Of a stretch of 64,000 bases of DNA, positions 27,968 through 36,560 are shown piece after piece. Numbering within the stretch: position 1 is the first letter of the stretch; the number at the start of each line of letters is the position of its first letter. The notes under the pieces are model-generated. The model searched no databases and had not been told where the DNA came from. It saw only the letters and a program-made list of their open reading frames with translations. This DNA comes from UBA1952 sp965246905 (GTDB lineage Bacteria; Bacteroidota; Bacteroidia; Chitinophagales; Chitinophagaceae). Made by a program: the position numbers and the translations under genes. The stretch lies in assembly GCA_965246905.1 (NCBI GenBank), contig CBDFFZ010000014.1, forward strand, positions 327,328 through 391,327. Reading direction: 5' to 3'.

Positions 27968-28096
27968 CTATATTTATCCCTATTAAGCCCATGCTTTGTT
28001 TTAGTCTACAAGTTTAAACAACCTTGTTCTGCTTGCTGGTACAAACATTGGGCACCCTACTGGCCCGGCCTTAACCCTGCAATAGGGTGATCGATC

Positions 28097-28585
28097 TTAT
28101 AGAATGAGGGTACACAATAGCCGAAAAGGGGGGAAGAGGAATCTGGATACAAATATTAGATGTCCAATTAGTATTACATCCATTTCCTTCAAAGCATTCA
28201 TGGACTTTCTCGCCTGAAGCTCCATTGTAAAGCCTAACGCCGCTGTAATAAAGATGACGCCAACAATTGAAAACCCTTCTATCCCGTCTTTAAAGAAAAA
28301 GGAGAAGCCTGCAGCTAAAACCAGCAGTAAAATGATCGGGCTATTAAACTGTTGGAGCAGAATCAGGAAGATGCTTTTTTGATCCTGCTCTTTATAGCTA
28401 TTCAGTCCATACTTCTCAATCCATGCCGATGCTTCATTGTCACTGAGCCCATTTGTGAGGTTGGTTTGAAGCCTTTGCGAGAGGCCTTCGATGTCGAGTG
28501 TGTAGGCCTGAACTACTGGATAATTCTTTATACATTTTGTTGCCTGGCTGCTATCCACAACTGCATCTTCGGCTTCATTGTTCAT
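28097..28585 (-). pseudogene. Truncated P-type ATPase, N-terminal fragment
   Basis: The N-terminal 135 residues look like a cation P-type ATPase: the N-domain GLSDNEASAWIEKYGLNSYK, then membrane helices 1-2 (SPIILLLVLAAGFSFFF) and LQARKSMNALKEMD. After about position 28180 the homology stops abruptly and 27 unrelated residues follow to the stop. The actuator, phosphorylation and most membrane helices are missing, so it cannot pump. It differs in sequence from the intact ATPase at 24651, so it is a relic of a second gene, not a duplicate. Confidence 0.8.
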
Positions 28586-28619
28586 CTTCTTTTAATGCTT
28601 CATTTTTTAAAATCTGCCC

Positions 28620-28997
28620 TCATAAACTGTAAATATCATTCAACCTCGTTTGGATGGCATCTAATAAGTCGATTGCATTGAACGGCTTCATGATATAGCC
28701 GTTGGCACCCATCTCCATGGCTGTTGTGAAATCAACTTTTTCTGACTTTGTGCTAAGAAAGATGATTGGAATATGAGCAGTTACTACATGGTTCTTCAGT
28801 AAATCAAATAATTCGAATCCGTCCATCACAGGCATCAGAATATCGCATATAATCAGATCCGGATTTTCTTTTAAGGCGAGCTCAAAACCAATTTTGCCAT
28901 TTTCGGCAGTGTGCACTTTATAGTTATTCAACTCAAGAATTTCAGCCACGTTTTCACGAACCATGGTATTGTCGTCAATGACTAAAACACTTTTCAT
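28620..28997 (-). CDS. CheY-like response regulator, stand-alone
   Basis: 125 residues, only a receiver domain. Acidic pocket Asp8/Asp9, phospho-acceptor Asp52 (ICDILMPVMDG), Thr83 and Lys104 (YIMKPFN) are all present, so it can be phosphorylated. No output domain is fused and no kinase gene is adjacent. In stress islands such single receivers usually serve a hybrid kinase elsewhere. The start at 28997 follows a purine-rich stretch. Confidence 0.9.
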   Translation of the reverse strand: MKSVLVIDDNTMVRENVAEILELNNYKVHTAENGKIGFELALKENPDLIICDILMPVMDGFELFDLLKNHVVTAHIPIIFLSTKSEKVDFTTAMEMGANGYIMKPFNAIDLLDAIQTRLNDIYSL

Positions 28998-29123
28998 TAA
29001 CTGCTAATTTTGAGTGAAGCGTAAAGAACCAGCGTTTTTGCGATCAATATAGATTCCGTAGTCGATAGAATTATGCGCGATGTTCATTTTGGAAATGGTT
29101 TTATTTTGAAGTGAGTGGGTTAG

Positions 29124-29642
29124 TTATGCAGCAGTGATCCTGGCACTAGCCACGACGTACTGCGTAGGAATAATTTGCCGGGTCAGGGCAATTTTATTGG
29201 TATTAAATCCCAGCAATTGTAGCTTCGCAATAATCAAATTATAGACGGCAACATCCATTTGTGGTGTTCTTGAAAGGATCCATACAGCTGCTCTATTGGG
29301 GCGGCCCAGTACGGCATAACTGTAATCACCGGCCAGGTCTATAACCCAATACTTCATCCTGAAAGGCCAGAAAAACTGCACTTTGAACTTTGTATTTTTT
29401 GAATCTGCTTCTACAAACACTTTTGCGGTTACTGAAGAAACGCTCCCATCGAGACTTCCATTATGACAGCAGTTTTTTAGCTGTAAATATCCGTTGCCGG
29501 TAAGCGAGTAAGTTACGGTAGCGCAAAAACCTCTTTTTTGAAACCATCGCGGAATGGATGCGATTTCAAACCACATGCCGGCATAACTGAATAGATCAAC
29601 CCTGGACACGGTGGATAATTCCTGCAAACCCTGAGTTGCCAT
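29124..29642 (-). CDS. Lipocalin family protein (Blc-like)
   Basis: 172 residues. The lipocalin hallmark is YAGMWFEIASIPRWFQKR, near the GxW motif, followed by VTYSLTGNGYLQLKNCC and the later FWPFRMKYWVIDLAGDYSYA, which is the Blc-type GxYWV pattern. No signal peptide is seen, unlike E. coli Blc, so it may be cytoplasmic or use an unrecognised signal. Bacterial lipocalins bind lipids and are linked to envelope stress. Confidence 0.85.
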   Translation of the reverse strand: MATQGLQELSTVSRVDLFSYAGMWFEIASIPRWFQKRGFCATVTYSLTGNGYLQLKNCCHNGSLDGSVSSVTAKVFVEADSKNTKFKVQFFWPFRMKYWVIDLAGDYSYAVLGRPNRAAVWILSRTPQMDVAVYNLIIAKLQLLGFNTNKIALTRQIIPTQYVVASARITAA

Positions 29643-29682
29643 GATTTTAATGGTTTTAAATGCTTAAAAATTACACTGGCGA

Positions 29683-29928
29683 TCAATTTTGCGCAGCTAT
29701 GATTGTCTTCGAATCGCTCTTCCGGGATCTTGTAACGTTTTTGTTTGCTTTAATCTTCGCTAACGATTTATCATTCATCCGCTCCGTATTACGAACTGAT
29801 TTCTTCGCAATCCGTTTTGCGATTTCATAAATTCGTTGCATCATTTTCCGCTTAAGTACGACGCCTTTTACAGCCCCGGACATTTCATCTGCTATTTCTT
29901 CCGCCATTGCCTTTGTACTTGTCTTCAT
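29683..29928 (-). CDS. Small basic helical protein, unknown
   Basis: 81 residues from ATG 29928 (88 if the longer start at 29949 is used). It is rich in Lys and Arg (about one third of residues) with amphipathic helical stretches such as AKRIAKKSVRNTERMNDKSL. No recognisable domain. It could bind nucleic acids, but that is only inferred from charge. It lies between lipocalin and the terminator after the BON gene, and has its own spacing on both sides. Confidence 0.5.
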   Translation of the reverse strand: MKTSTKAMAEEIADEMSGAVKGVVLKRKMMQRIYEIAKRIAKKSVRNTERMNDKSLAKIKANKNVTRSRKSDSKTIIAAQN

Positions 29929-30182
29929 AAGGATTTTTTTTACAGACACATCTACACTTTGCCAGCGATAAATGGTCCTCGTGATCTTATTATTGGATTG
30001 ATAGCTTTAGAATAACTACCCGACTTATTATTTGGAAGCCAATGCTGACTGCGGTATAAAGATGGCATCAATCAAAAGATTTGCCATTACACGCTAATGG
30101 TGAGAAGTTACATCTTTCCCATGTTTTTCTTTTTGATGAAGTCTTCCCCCGTTCCGTTTTTTGAGCGTGGGCATTTGATCAT

Positions 30183-30217
30183 AAAAAGCGGCTGCCTGGT
30201 AATCTACAGACAGCCGC
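30183..30217 (-). terminator. Terminator after BON protein gene
   Basis: On the minus strand a GCGGCTG/CAGCCGC stem, with a loop containing a further partial pairing, is followed by TTTTTAT, starting 16 bp past the BON gene stop. Confidence 0.75.
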
Positions 30218-30232
30218 ATCAAAGAACTGGTA

Positions 30233-30895
30233 TTAGTTATAAATCACTTCAAGCTCATTATCTACAGACCACACACCCGGCGCATTCCAGGCCAGGCGGG
30301 AAGCTTCATCCTTTTGATAGAGCGAATAAACGCTACCGGTTAATTTTACATTGTTGCCCTTTACGCCTACCGTAATGTGCTTGTCATCGATGCTCCAGCT
30401 ACGCTCCAGCGCATCTTCTACATCTGATCGCTCAATGGCATCTTTGGACTCAGATTTGATAACGATATTATTGGAAACGCCTTTTACACCGGTAAGATTT
30501 TGCACTGCTTTTCTCGCTGCCTCTTTTTGGTAATTCCAGTTCAGTTCGCCTTCCAGTGTCACCCATCCGCTTTCTACCTTCACCTTAATTTTATCGTTGG
30601 GCACTTCCCAATTCCATTTCCAGGCATTCAGCACTTCATTAGCAATTTCGGTATCATTTTTGCTAAAAGAACTGCCATAGTTGACGGTGATTGTTTCAGC
30701 CACAGCCTTCACACCATCAACATTTTTAGCTGCATGCTCTGCTTCTACCTTCTTAGCGTAGCTATCTACAACACCAGACAGAGTGACAACACCGTCCTTC
30801 GCTGTAACACCAATTTCTGCTGCATTTAAAAGGGGTTCCCACTTAATTGCATTCATTACATCTTTCTGCAAATTTTCATTACTCTTCATGGTCAT
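30233..30895 (-). CDS. Triple BON-domain protein, copy 1
   Basis: 220 residues made of three BON-like repeats (about 10-75, 85-150 and 155-220), each with GVTAKDGVVTLSG-, VESGWVTLEG- or VKGNNVKLTG-type strands. BON domains bind phospholipid or other envelope ligands; osmotically regulated proteins such as OsmY carry them. No signal peptide is visible, so this form may be cytoplasmic. A close paralogue lies at 33651-34310. Start ATG is at 30895 or 30889. A good terminator follows. Confidence 0.85.
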   Translation of the reverse strand: MTMKSNENLQKDVMNAIKWEPLLNAAEIGVTAKDGVVTLSGVVDSYAKKVEAEHAAKNVDGVKAVAETITVNYGSSFSKNDTEIANEVLNAWKWNWEVPNDKIKVKVESGWVTLEGELNWNYQKEAARKAVQNLTGVKGVSNNIVIKSESKDAIERSDVEDALERSWSIDDKHITVGVKGNNVKLTGSVYSLYQKDEASRLAWNAPGVWSVDNELEVIYN

Positions 30896-31083
30896 TCAAT
30901 TTATTTTGCAACAGAATTGTTACCCTGCAAAATTGATTTTTACTGACCTATGTAGTGTTACACACTCCGCCCGAAATGTTGCATCAATCACACATTAAGC
31001 ATAGGAATTCAAAACCTGAGCCGAAACGTTATTTATTGGATCCTATTATGCTATCCGTGCAATGGAATACACGGTATTGAAAT

Positions 31084-31698
31084 CTACTTTGGCCATAGCA
31101 GATAATTTACGCTGGTTAATACCAGGACATCTGTGAACTCATAGACGCGGGGTATTCCGGTGGCAATATCGACTGAAGCTATATCTTTCGTACTAATACC
31201 TTCGAGCTTCATCATTAGCGCCCGCAGACTATTGCCATGTGCAACCACTAAGCTTGTTTTTCCCATTTTTAGATCTGGCTCAATGAATGATTTATAATAG
31301 GGAACAACTCTATCAAATGTATTTTTCAGGCTTTCTCCATTGGGTGGCTGTACCTCATAACTTCTTCTCCACAAAGCCAATTGTTCGGCACCATATTTTG
31401 CTTCTGTCGCTGCTTTATTTAATCCTTGCAAGTCGCCATAGTTTCGCTCATTCAGGGCAACTGAAGTGATTAGTGGAATTGGGTAAGCCAGTATTTTAAG
31501 AATGATATCAAATGTGTGAATTGCTCTCTTTAGTAAAGAAGTGTAAGCAACATCAATCCGGTAATTCTTCAACAGGGTGGCTGCGTGATTTGCTTCAACT
31601 TCGCCAAGCGGGCTCAGATCTATATCTTCTTCGCCTGTGAACCTGTTTTCAAGGTTCCAAATGCTTTGTCCATGTCGTAATAATATTAAGGTTGGCAT
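31084..31698 (-). CDS. gpmA: 2,3-BPG-dependent phosphoglycerate mutase
   Basis: 204 residues. The phosphate-accepting His is in LLRHGQS (His9), with Glu84 in NERNYG and the second His in VVAHGNS (His154). It interconverts 3- and 2-phosphoglycerate in glycolysis. It is shorter than many GpmA proteins (usually about 230-250), lacking some C-terminal residues, like other members in Bacteroidota islands. Its neighbours are a broken PfkB kinase and a broken D-lactate dehydrogenase, so this was probably a lower-glycolysis and fermentation cassette. Activity is plausible because the core residues are intact. Confidence 0.85.
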   Translation of the reverse strand: MPTLILLRHGQSIWNLENRFTGEEDIDLSPLGEVEANHAATLLKNYRIDVAYTSLLKRAIHTFDIILKILAYPIPLITSVALNERNYGDLQGLNKAATEAKYGAEQLALWRRSYEVQPPNGESLKNTFDRVVPYYKSFIEPDLKMGKTSLVVAHGNSLRALMMKLEGISTKDIASVDIATGIPRVYEFTDVLVLTSVNYLLWPK

Positions 31699-31737
31699 AT
31701 TGATTTCGGCAAGCGTTTAACATGCAACTGGCAACGT

Positions 31738-32250
31738 CTATTTTTCGATTAGTGCGTAGAGCTGCTCCACGTCTGATTTATTACATAAGTTTGTTCCAGG
31801 TTGCATCGTTGTTGCAGTGCTACAAGCGACCCCGTACCTGACAGCGTCAGATAGCGTTCCATTCTGTGAGAGACTGTGTACAATTCAGGCTTCTATACTG
31901 TCTCCTGCGCCAACTGTACCTATCTTCTTTGCTTGCGGCGAAGGAATATGTTGGGAGATGTCTTTGGTCACTAATAAAGCACCGGCAGCACCTAATGAAA
32001 CAACTACTACTTCGCATTTGTTTGCCTGGATTATCTTTAGCGCTTCTGTTTTAGCGCTATCCCGGTCTATGGAACTAATGCATACCAGCAGTCCTGACTC
32101 CTTCAGGTTAGGCTTAATCAAATAAACACCTTCCTTGATTGCTATTTCAAGCGCGGCGCCATTGGTGTCAAGTATAAATCTCGAGCCATTTCTTTTTGCA
32201 ATTGCTGCCCTGCCCATAGAAATCTACTGGCACACCCGGTGGTGGCTTAA
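31738..32250 (-). pseudogene. PfkB-family sugar kinase, broken
   Basis: Reading minus: PPGVPVDFYG, then after a single-base frameshift near 32208 (an extra G in GGG) AAIAKRNGSRFILDTNG, followed by VYLIKPNLKE, VVVVSLGAAGA and the catalytic anion-hole motif GTVGAGDS. An in-frame TGA follows at 31885-31887. The frame then continues as IVHSLSQNGTLSDAVRYGVA to a last TAG at 31738. The PfkB N-terminal half is absent. The intact enzyme would be a 6-phosphofructokinase II/1-phosphofructokinase-type ribokinase-fold kinase. The several independent lesions show true decay. Confidence 0.8.
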
Positions 32251-32316
32251 TAAGCTGTCCGCATCGGCGCCTAATCACCCGGCGATCTTTTGAATATTCA
32301 TGGGAGCGGCGTTGGA

Positions 32317-32748
32317 TTAACTGCTTATTTCATTTTCATCTACTATCCCGTTTTCAAAACAATCCAGATTATGAATCGTCGTGGCAGAAATGTTTTTAAG
32401 AGAAGTTTCTGTTAGAAATGCCTGGTGACTGGTAACGAGCACATTCCGGAAGGTGGTGAGCCGCGCAAAAACATCATCCTGTAAAATATCGAGCGAGTGG
32501 TCTTCAAAAAACAAACCTTCTTCTTCCTCATACACATCCATACCAAAATATCCGACGTGGCCGGATTTTAGCGCATCAACCATATCAGCTGTATTAATGA
32601 GACCTCCCCGGCTGGTATTGATATTCATTACCCCCTTTTTCATCCAGGCCATACTTTCCTGACTGATGATGTATTTTGTTTCCTTATTAAGCGGTAAGTG
32701 AAGTGAAATGAAATCAGCTTCATTGCATAGGGATAGTCCCGGGGTTCT
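32317..32748 (-). pseudogene. D-lactate dehydrogenase-type C-terminal fragment
   Basis: Frame from 32748 to TAA at 32317: CNEADFISLHLPLNKETKY, then GVMNINTSRGGLINTADM, YFGMDVYEEE and VFARLTTFRNVLVTSHQAFL. These are the NAD-binding/C-terminal parts of D-2-hydroxyacid dehydrogenases of the LdhA type, with the Arg of SRGG and His of SHQAF. The N-terminal substrate domain and first part of the Rossmann domain are missing, with a stop upstream at 32749-32751. It cannot be active. Confidence 0.8.
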
Positions 32749-32870
32749 TTAAATATCTCTTCATGGGTTACGGTCCATGCTATACTGGCTATGGGCAGCG
32801 CCAGCAAGAAGAGCCAAACTATTGAATTCCTAATTGCACAGGTGCTGTCATTTAGTTTATTGTTTGCCCG
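32733..32870 (-). pseudogene. Membrane-protein fragment
   Basis: In another frame next to the dehydrogenase fragment there is an uninterrupted stretch with one membrane helix: SIVWLFLLALPIASIAW followed by TVTHEEIFKEPRDY. It has no start codon in good context and merges out of frame into the dehydrogenase fragment at its end. The pattern looks like the N-terminal part of a small membrane protein that I have seen in Bacteroidota stress islands, but I cannot name the family. Confidence 0.35.
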
Positions 32871-32886
32871 TCCACTTATGCGTTGT

Positions 32887-33603
32887 CTAAGAAAGCGTCT
32901 CTTTCACATGCTCAATATGTTTGCTTTGCTTCAAAGATGCAAGTATCTGCCGGGCCACATCACCTGAGGATGCCGGGTTTTGGCCGGTGATTAAAAGACC
33001 ATCTATAACTACATGGCTTGCCCAATCCGCCCCTTTCTCATATTTCGCACCCTTGCTTTTCAGTTCATCTTCCAGCAGGAATGGCACTATTTTAGTGAGC
33101 TGCACCGCATCTTCTTCCGTATTGGAAAAGCCTGTGATCATTTTGCCCTTGATAAATGGAATTCCATTATCGTCGTCAACATTGAGCAATGCTGCCGGTG
33201 CGTGGCATACTGCGGCCACTGGCTTCTTAGCTGCCCAGAATGCTTTGATCAGGTTAATGGAATGAAAATCTACAGATAGGTCCCACATCGGTCCATGGCC
33301 ACCAGGAAAGAACACCGCATCGTAATCAACAGCAGATATTTCTGACAGCCTGGTTGTATGAGCCAGCAATGTTTGGAGATGCACATCGCTATTGAAGCGT
33401 TCCGTTGCTGCCGTCTGGTTGGCGGGTTCAGCGCTTTTGGGGTCAATTGGAGGTTGCCCTCCTCTGGGTGAGGCGAGTGTTATTACTGCTCCTGCATCTT
33501 TCAGTACATAAAAAGGTGCGGCAAATTCTTCAATCCAAAAGCCGGTCTTTTTTCCGGTATTACCTAGTTCGCTGTGAGCGGTAAGGATAATTAATACTTT
33601 CAT
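32887..33603 (-). CDS. DJ-1/PfpI family protein, Hsp31-like
   Basis: 238 residues from MKVLIIL at 33603. The nucleophile elbow is AAVCHAPAALL (Cys133, His134), and an early acidic residue is in WIEEFAAPF (Glu25/Glu26), a Cys-His-acid site as in Hsp31-type glyoxalase III/deglycases. FFPGGHGPMWDL supports class I glutamine-amidotransferase fold. It may remove methylglyoxal or serve as a holdase under stress. A longer start at 33663 would add a sequence lacking the family's N-terminal strand, so ATG 33603 (or 33609) is preferred. Confidence 0.85.
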   Translation of the reverse strand: MKVLIILTAHSELGNTGKKTGFWIEEFAAPFYVLKDAGAVITLASPRGGQPPIDPKSAEPANQTAATERFNSDVHLQTLLAHTTRLSEISAVDYDAVFFPGGHGPMWDLSVDFHSINLIKAFWAAKKPVAAVCHAPAALLNVDDDNGIPFIKGKMITGFSNTEEDAVQLTKIVPFLLEDELKSKGAKYEKGADWASHVVIDGLLITGQNPASSGDVARQILASLKQSKHIEHVKETLS

Positions 33604-33650
33604 GATCATTGCTTTTTTTTGATGATTGGATCTAAATCTCTTCCCGGTAT

Positions 33651-34310
33651 CTAAAATGCACATCCAACAATCAACTTATTATCCATATCGCCTACCCCTG
33701 GGGCATTCCAGGCTATTCTTTCCGCTTCATCTTTCTGGTAAAGGGATTTAACCATGCCGGTCAGTGTCACTTTATTATTAGCAACAGTAACATGAATTTC
33801 ATTATCCGCCATAGACCAGTTACGGGTAAAGGCTGCTTCAATATCCTTTTCTTCAACCGAGTCTTTGGCTACTGACTTAATACGAATATTATTAGCTACG
33901 CCGGTGATACCAGCAAGATGGATAATTGATTTTTTAGCCGCTTCTTTCTCAAAATTCCAGGAAACATCGCCATCAAGTGTGACCCAGCCATTTTCAACCT
34001 GCACCTTTATCAACTCACCCGGAATTTCCCAATTTGACTGAAAAACACTCATGATCTCGTTGGCAATTTCGGTATCATTTAATTTATCTGAAGTGCCGAA
34101 ATTGATCTTAATATTCTCAGCTACCGCTTTAACGCCATGCACTCTTTTAGCCGCATGTTCCGCTTCAATTTTTTTAGAATAGTTGTCCACGACACCTGTT
34201 AATGTAACAACGCCGTCCTTTGCTGTCACGCCGATTTCCGCAGCATTTAGTAGTGGCTCCCACTTAATCGCGTCCTGTACATCTTTCTGTAATTGTTCGT
34301 TCTTATCCAT
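33651..34310 (-). CDS. Triple BON-domain protein, copy 2
   Basis: 219 residues from ATG 34310. It shares with the 30233-30895 protein the block EPLLNAAEIGVTAKDGVV, the spacing of the three repeats and the end YQKDEAxRxAWNAPGV, so the two are paralogues with many substitutions. Starts further upstream would add a Cys-rich segment lacking homology, so they are rejected. Function as for copy 1: an envelope- or osmotic-stress-linked lipid or ligand binder, inferred from the family. Confidence 0.85.
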   Translation of the reverse strand: MDKNEQLQKDVQDAIKWEPLLNAAEIGVTAKDGVVTLTGVVDNYSKKIEAEHAAKRVHGVKAVAENIKINFGTSDKLNDTEIANEIMSVFQSNWEIPGELIKVQVENGWVTLDGDVSWNFEKEAAKKSIIHLAGITGVANNIRIKSVAKDSVEEKDIEAAFTRNWSMADNEIHVTVANNKVTLTGMVKSLYQKDEAERIAWNAPGVGDMDNKLIVGCAF

Positions 34311-34433
34311 GATCAACTTTTTGTTTGTATTTGAATTATTACGGGAGTAAAGTTGACTGTAATGGAGGCGATAAGTATTACACGTATCGTTGCAAGTGTT
34401 ACACATTTCACACCTTCCAGGCATTTTAAAAGC

Positions 34434-34464
34434 AAAGAGCATTAGGGTGCGCCTGATGCTCTTT
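34434..34464 (-). terminator. Hairpin terminator after cupin gene
   Basis: A 13-bp stem (AAAGAGCATTAGG with CCTGATGCTCTTT, one wobble) around GTGCG, followed on the minus strand by GCTTTTAAAAT. It lies between the cupin gene and the second BON gene. Confidence 0.65.
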
Positions 34465-34497
34465 AATAGCGTGATTGCTTATCCTCGAATTTTTTTG

Positions 34498-34854
34498 CTA
34501 AACACCTTCATAACCGCTTTTAATAACCGTTGAAATCATCTTGAATTGGTGGACAGCACTGAAATCATGCTTGGCATGCGCGGGGATAATGATCCCGTCA
34601 CCAATTTTTAAAATAAACTTTTTTCCTTTTATCTTGAGCTCTGCAGTTCCATCTATAATTTGAATGTACGTATCAAATGGACACGTCTTTTCGGCCAATT
34701 CTTCCCCGGCATCAAAAGACGTAGCGGTAATATTTCCCGTAGGCTTCTTAATAATCGTTTTACTGACCACCGCATCCGGGATATATTGTATAATCTCTAC
34801 CACGATATGCGGCACTGACTTCTCTAACTCCTTGTTATCCTTAGTGTTTTCCAT
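34498..34854 (-). CDS. Cupin-domain protein
   Basis: 118 residues, one small cupin barrel: YIQIIDGTAELKIKGK and IGDGIIIPAHAKHDF match cupin motifs 1 and 2, with the His of AHAKH as the probable metal ligand. Most cupins of this size bind a metal or small molecule; the substrate is unknown. It lies 182 bp from the AraC-family gene, which may regulate it. Confidence 0.75.
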   Translation of the reverse strand: MENTKDNKELEKSVPHIVVEIIQYIPDAVVSKTIIKKPTGNITATSFDAGEELAEKTCPFDTYIQIIDGTAELKIKGKKFILKIGDGIIIPAHAKHDFSAVHQFKMISTVIKSGYEGV

Positions 34855-35036
34855 GAATCAAATATGTATCGGCTTCATTGTAGCCAAAAATGTGAAATTG
34901 TAAGCATTTATCATTACGAAATCTGTCATGCTACTTCAAAACCTCGGTACCCTATATTTTATTCCTGCCCTGCTTGCAAAGTTGGATTTATCAGCCCGGT
35001 AGGGCGTTACATCTTTAGCGAAGATCATTACACATT

Positions 35037-35597
35037 TCACATGTCTTCAAGATTTCCATTCCGCTTTTGCTTTAGCTTTTTAAAGAAAGATGGCGATAAC
35101 CCGGTGATCTTTTTGAACTGGTTAGAAAGATGCGCGACACTGCTATAATGAAGCTTATAGGCAATTTCAGTCAGGTTAAGCTCATCATACAATAGCAGCT
35201 CTTTTACTTTTTCCATTTTATGGATGATGATGAATTGCTGGATCGTAGTTCCTTTTACTTCCGAAAATATATTTGCGAGATAAGTATAGTCATGCCCCAG
35301 TTTCTCGCTTAGATAGTCAGAATAATTGATCACAGGCAATTCATCCGCATAATGAATCATTTCAATGACTATATTCTTGATCTTTTCAATCAGGATAGCT
35401 TTTTTATCTTCTAATAACTCTAAACCGGATTCTAACAGGTTAACCTTCAGCTGTTGACGTTGCTCTGGGGTGCTTTTTTCCAATAGCTCTACCATGCCTA
35501 AATCTACAACAACGTATTGCAGCCCGAGCTTGGTCAACTCTTCCTTGACCAGCATCTTGCAGCGCAGGCTAACCATATATTTGATATAGAGCTTCAA
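35037..35597 (-). CDS. AraC-family transcriptional regulator, short
   Basis: 186 residues. The C-terminal 100 have the double helix-turn-helix of AraC proteins (LTEIAYKLHYSSVAHLSNQF then KKITGLSPSFFKKLK). The N-terminal 80 are helical and do not look like a cupin, so it resembles the short regulators that sense by phosphorelay or by a small helical domain. It is found in a stress island with cupin, DUF6544 and USP genes. A shorter start is possible (Met8 or Met15). Confidence 0.8.
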   Translation of the reverse strand: MKLYIKYMVSLRCKMLVKEELTKLGLQYVVVDLGMVELLEKSTPEQRQQLKVNLLESGLELLEDKKAILIEKIKNIVIEMIHYADELPVINYSDYLSEKLGHDYTYLANIFSEVKGTTIQQFIIIHKMEKVKELLLYDELNLTEIAYKLHYSSVAHLSNQFKKITGLSPSFFKKLKQKRNGNLEDM

Positions 35598-35679
35598 TGT
35601 GAGGAAATTAATAATCAGGGCCTAATAACTGGACCATCATAGACGGATGAGTTCGTAACTGTTAAATCGTATTACTGTG

Positions 35680-36519
35680 TTAATCAACAATATTTGTATC
35701 AAATTTTTCAGCAACACCATATTGTAATGTATTTATGTGAAACCTTGCATAGCTAAAATCACCGCCGGCCAGCCGCCAGATAGCCTCGGCTCGTGAGGGA
35801 ACTATTATGTTATTTATTTCCTTATAGTTGGTCATTTTTGCAACCCAGGGCTGCAGGTCGCCTTTGCCCATATAACGCCGGGTTTCCATTTGAATGATTT
35901 CATCTTTCTTGTCGAATGTTACGATAAAAGAAGCCTTAGTTGGCCCGGCACGGAAAATCACCTGTGCTTTGGTAGCATCGATAGGTAACCAATTCAAATG
36001 TTCCGCAGGCAATAGATTTGTAGGGAACCAGACGCTTTCGCTGATCCAGCGCATCAATTCACCTTGATCGTAGGATTCGCCCTGGCCATTTATTATACGC
36101 ATTAGCGCCATTAAAAACACCTGAAGCCTTCCTTTACCTAATATATATTGGTCTATGGCAGTGAATTGGCTCGTTTTGCCTTTCCAGATAAAGCCAGGCC
36201 TGCAGGTAGTAAAATATTGCTCGCCTTTTATTTTTACCCAGGCTTTGTCTTGACCAATTTTAAAATATCCGTCATGAGTAAGGCGGGCAGTGTTAATGTA
36301 GGGTTGTCCATCTCTTAATACATGAAGGAAATACCGTTGCACAGGATCCGGCAAGCCGGTTAACTGACGCACATTGTATCTTTTGCCGGAATAGTGTGGA
36401 GAATTTGCAAACAGGGTTTTTACCTGTTTGCTAAAATTGAATTGAAGGATCAGTTTCAGGGTACAGATACCTGCGATCAAGCTTATAAATAGGAGTACGA
36501 ATATCATTGTGAGGCTCAT
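35680..36519 (-). CDS. DUF6544 family protein
   Basis: 279 residues. A membrane helix at the N-terminus (MIFVLLFISLIAGICTLKLI) is followed by a beta-rich domain with LPDPVQRYFLHVLRDGQPY, AWVKIKGEQYFTT and PGFIWKG, as in DUF6544 proteins. Function is not known. The N-terminal helix suggests an inner-membrane anchor. The gene lies between AraC and USP genes, 41 bp from the USP gene. Confidence 0.75.
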   Translation of the reverse strand: MSLTMIFVLLFISLIAGICTLKLILQFNFSKQVKTLFANSPHYSGKRYNVRQLTGLPDPVQRYFLHVLRDGQPYINTARLTHDGYFKIGQDKAWVKIKGEQYFTTCRPGFIWKGKTSQFTAIDQYILGKGRLQVFLMALMRIINGQGESYDQGELMRWISESVWFPTNLLPAEHLNWLPIDATKAQVIFRAGPTKASFIVTFDKKDEIIQMETRRYMGKGDLQPWVAKMTNYKEINNIIVPSRAEAIWRLAGGDFSYARFHINTLQYGVAEKFDTNIVD

Positions 36520-36560
36520 TTACGCTTGTAATGTTCACTTGGGTGACTTACTGACGGATA

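Noticed and set aside
31817..32125. Plus-strand ORF across the PfkB relic
   Set aside because: The minus-strand reading carries GAGDS and other kinase motifs; the plus reading has none.
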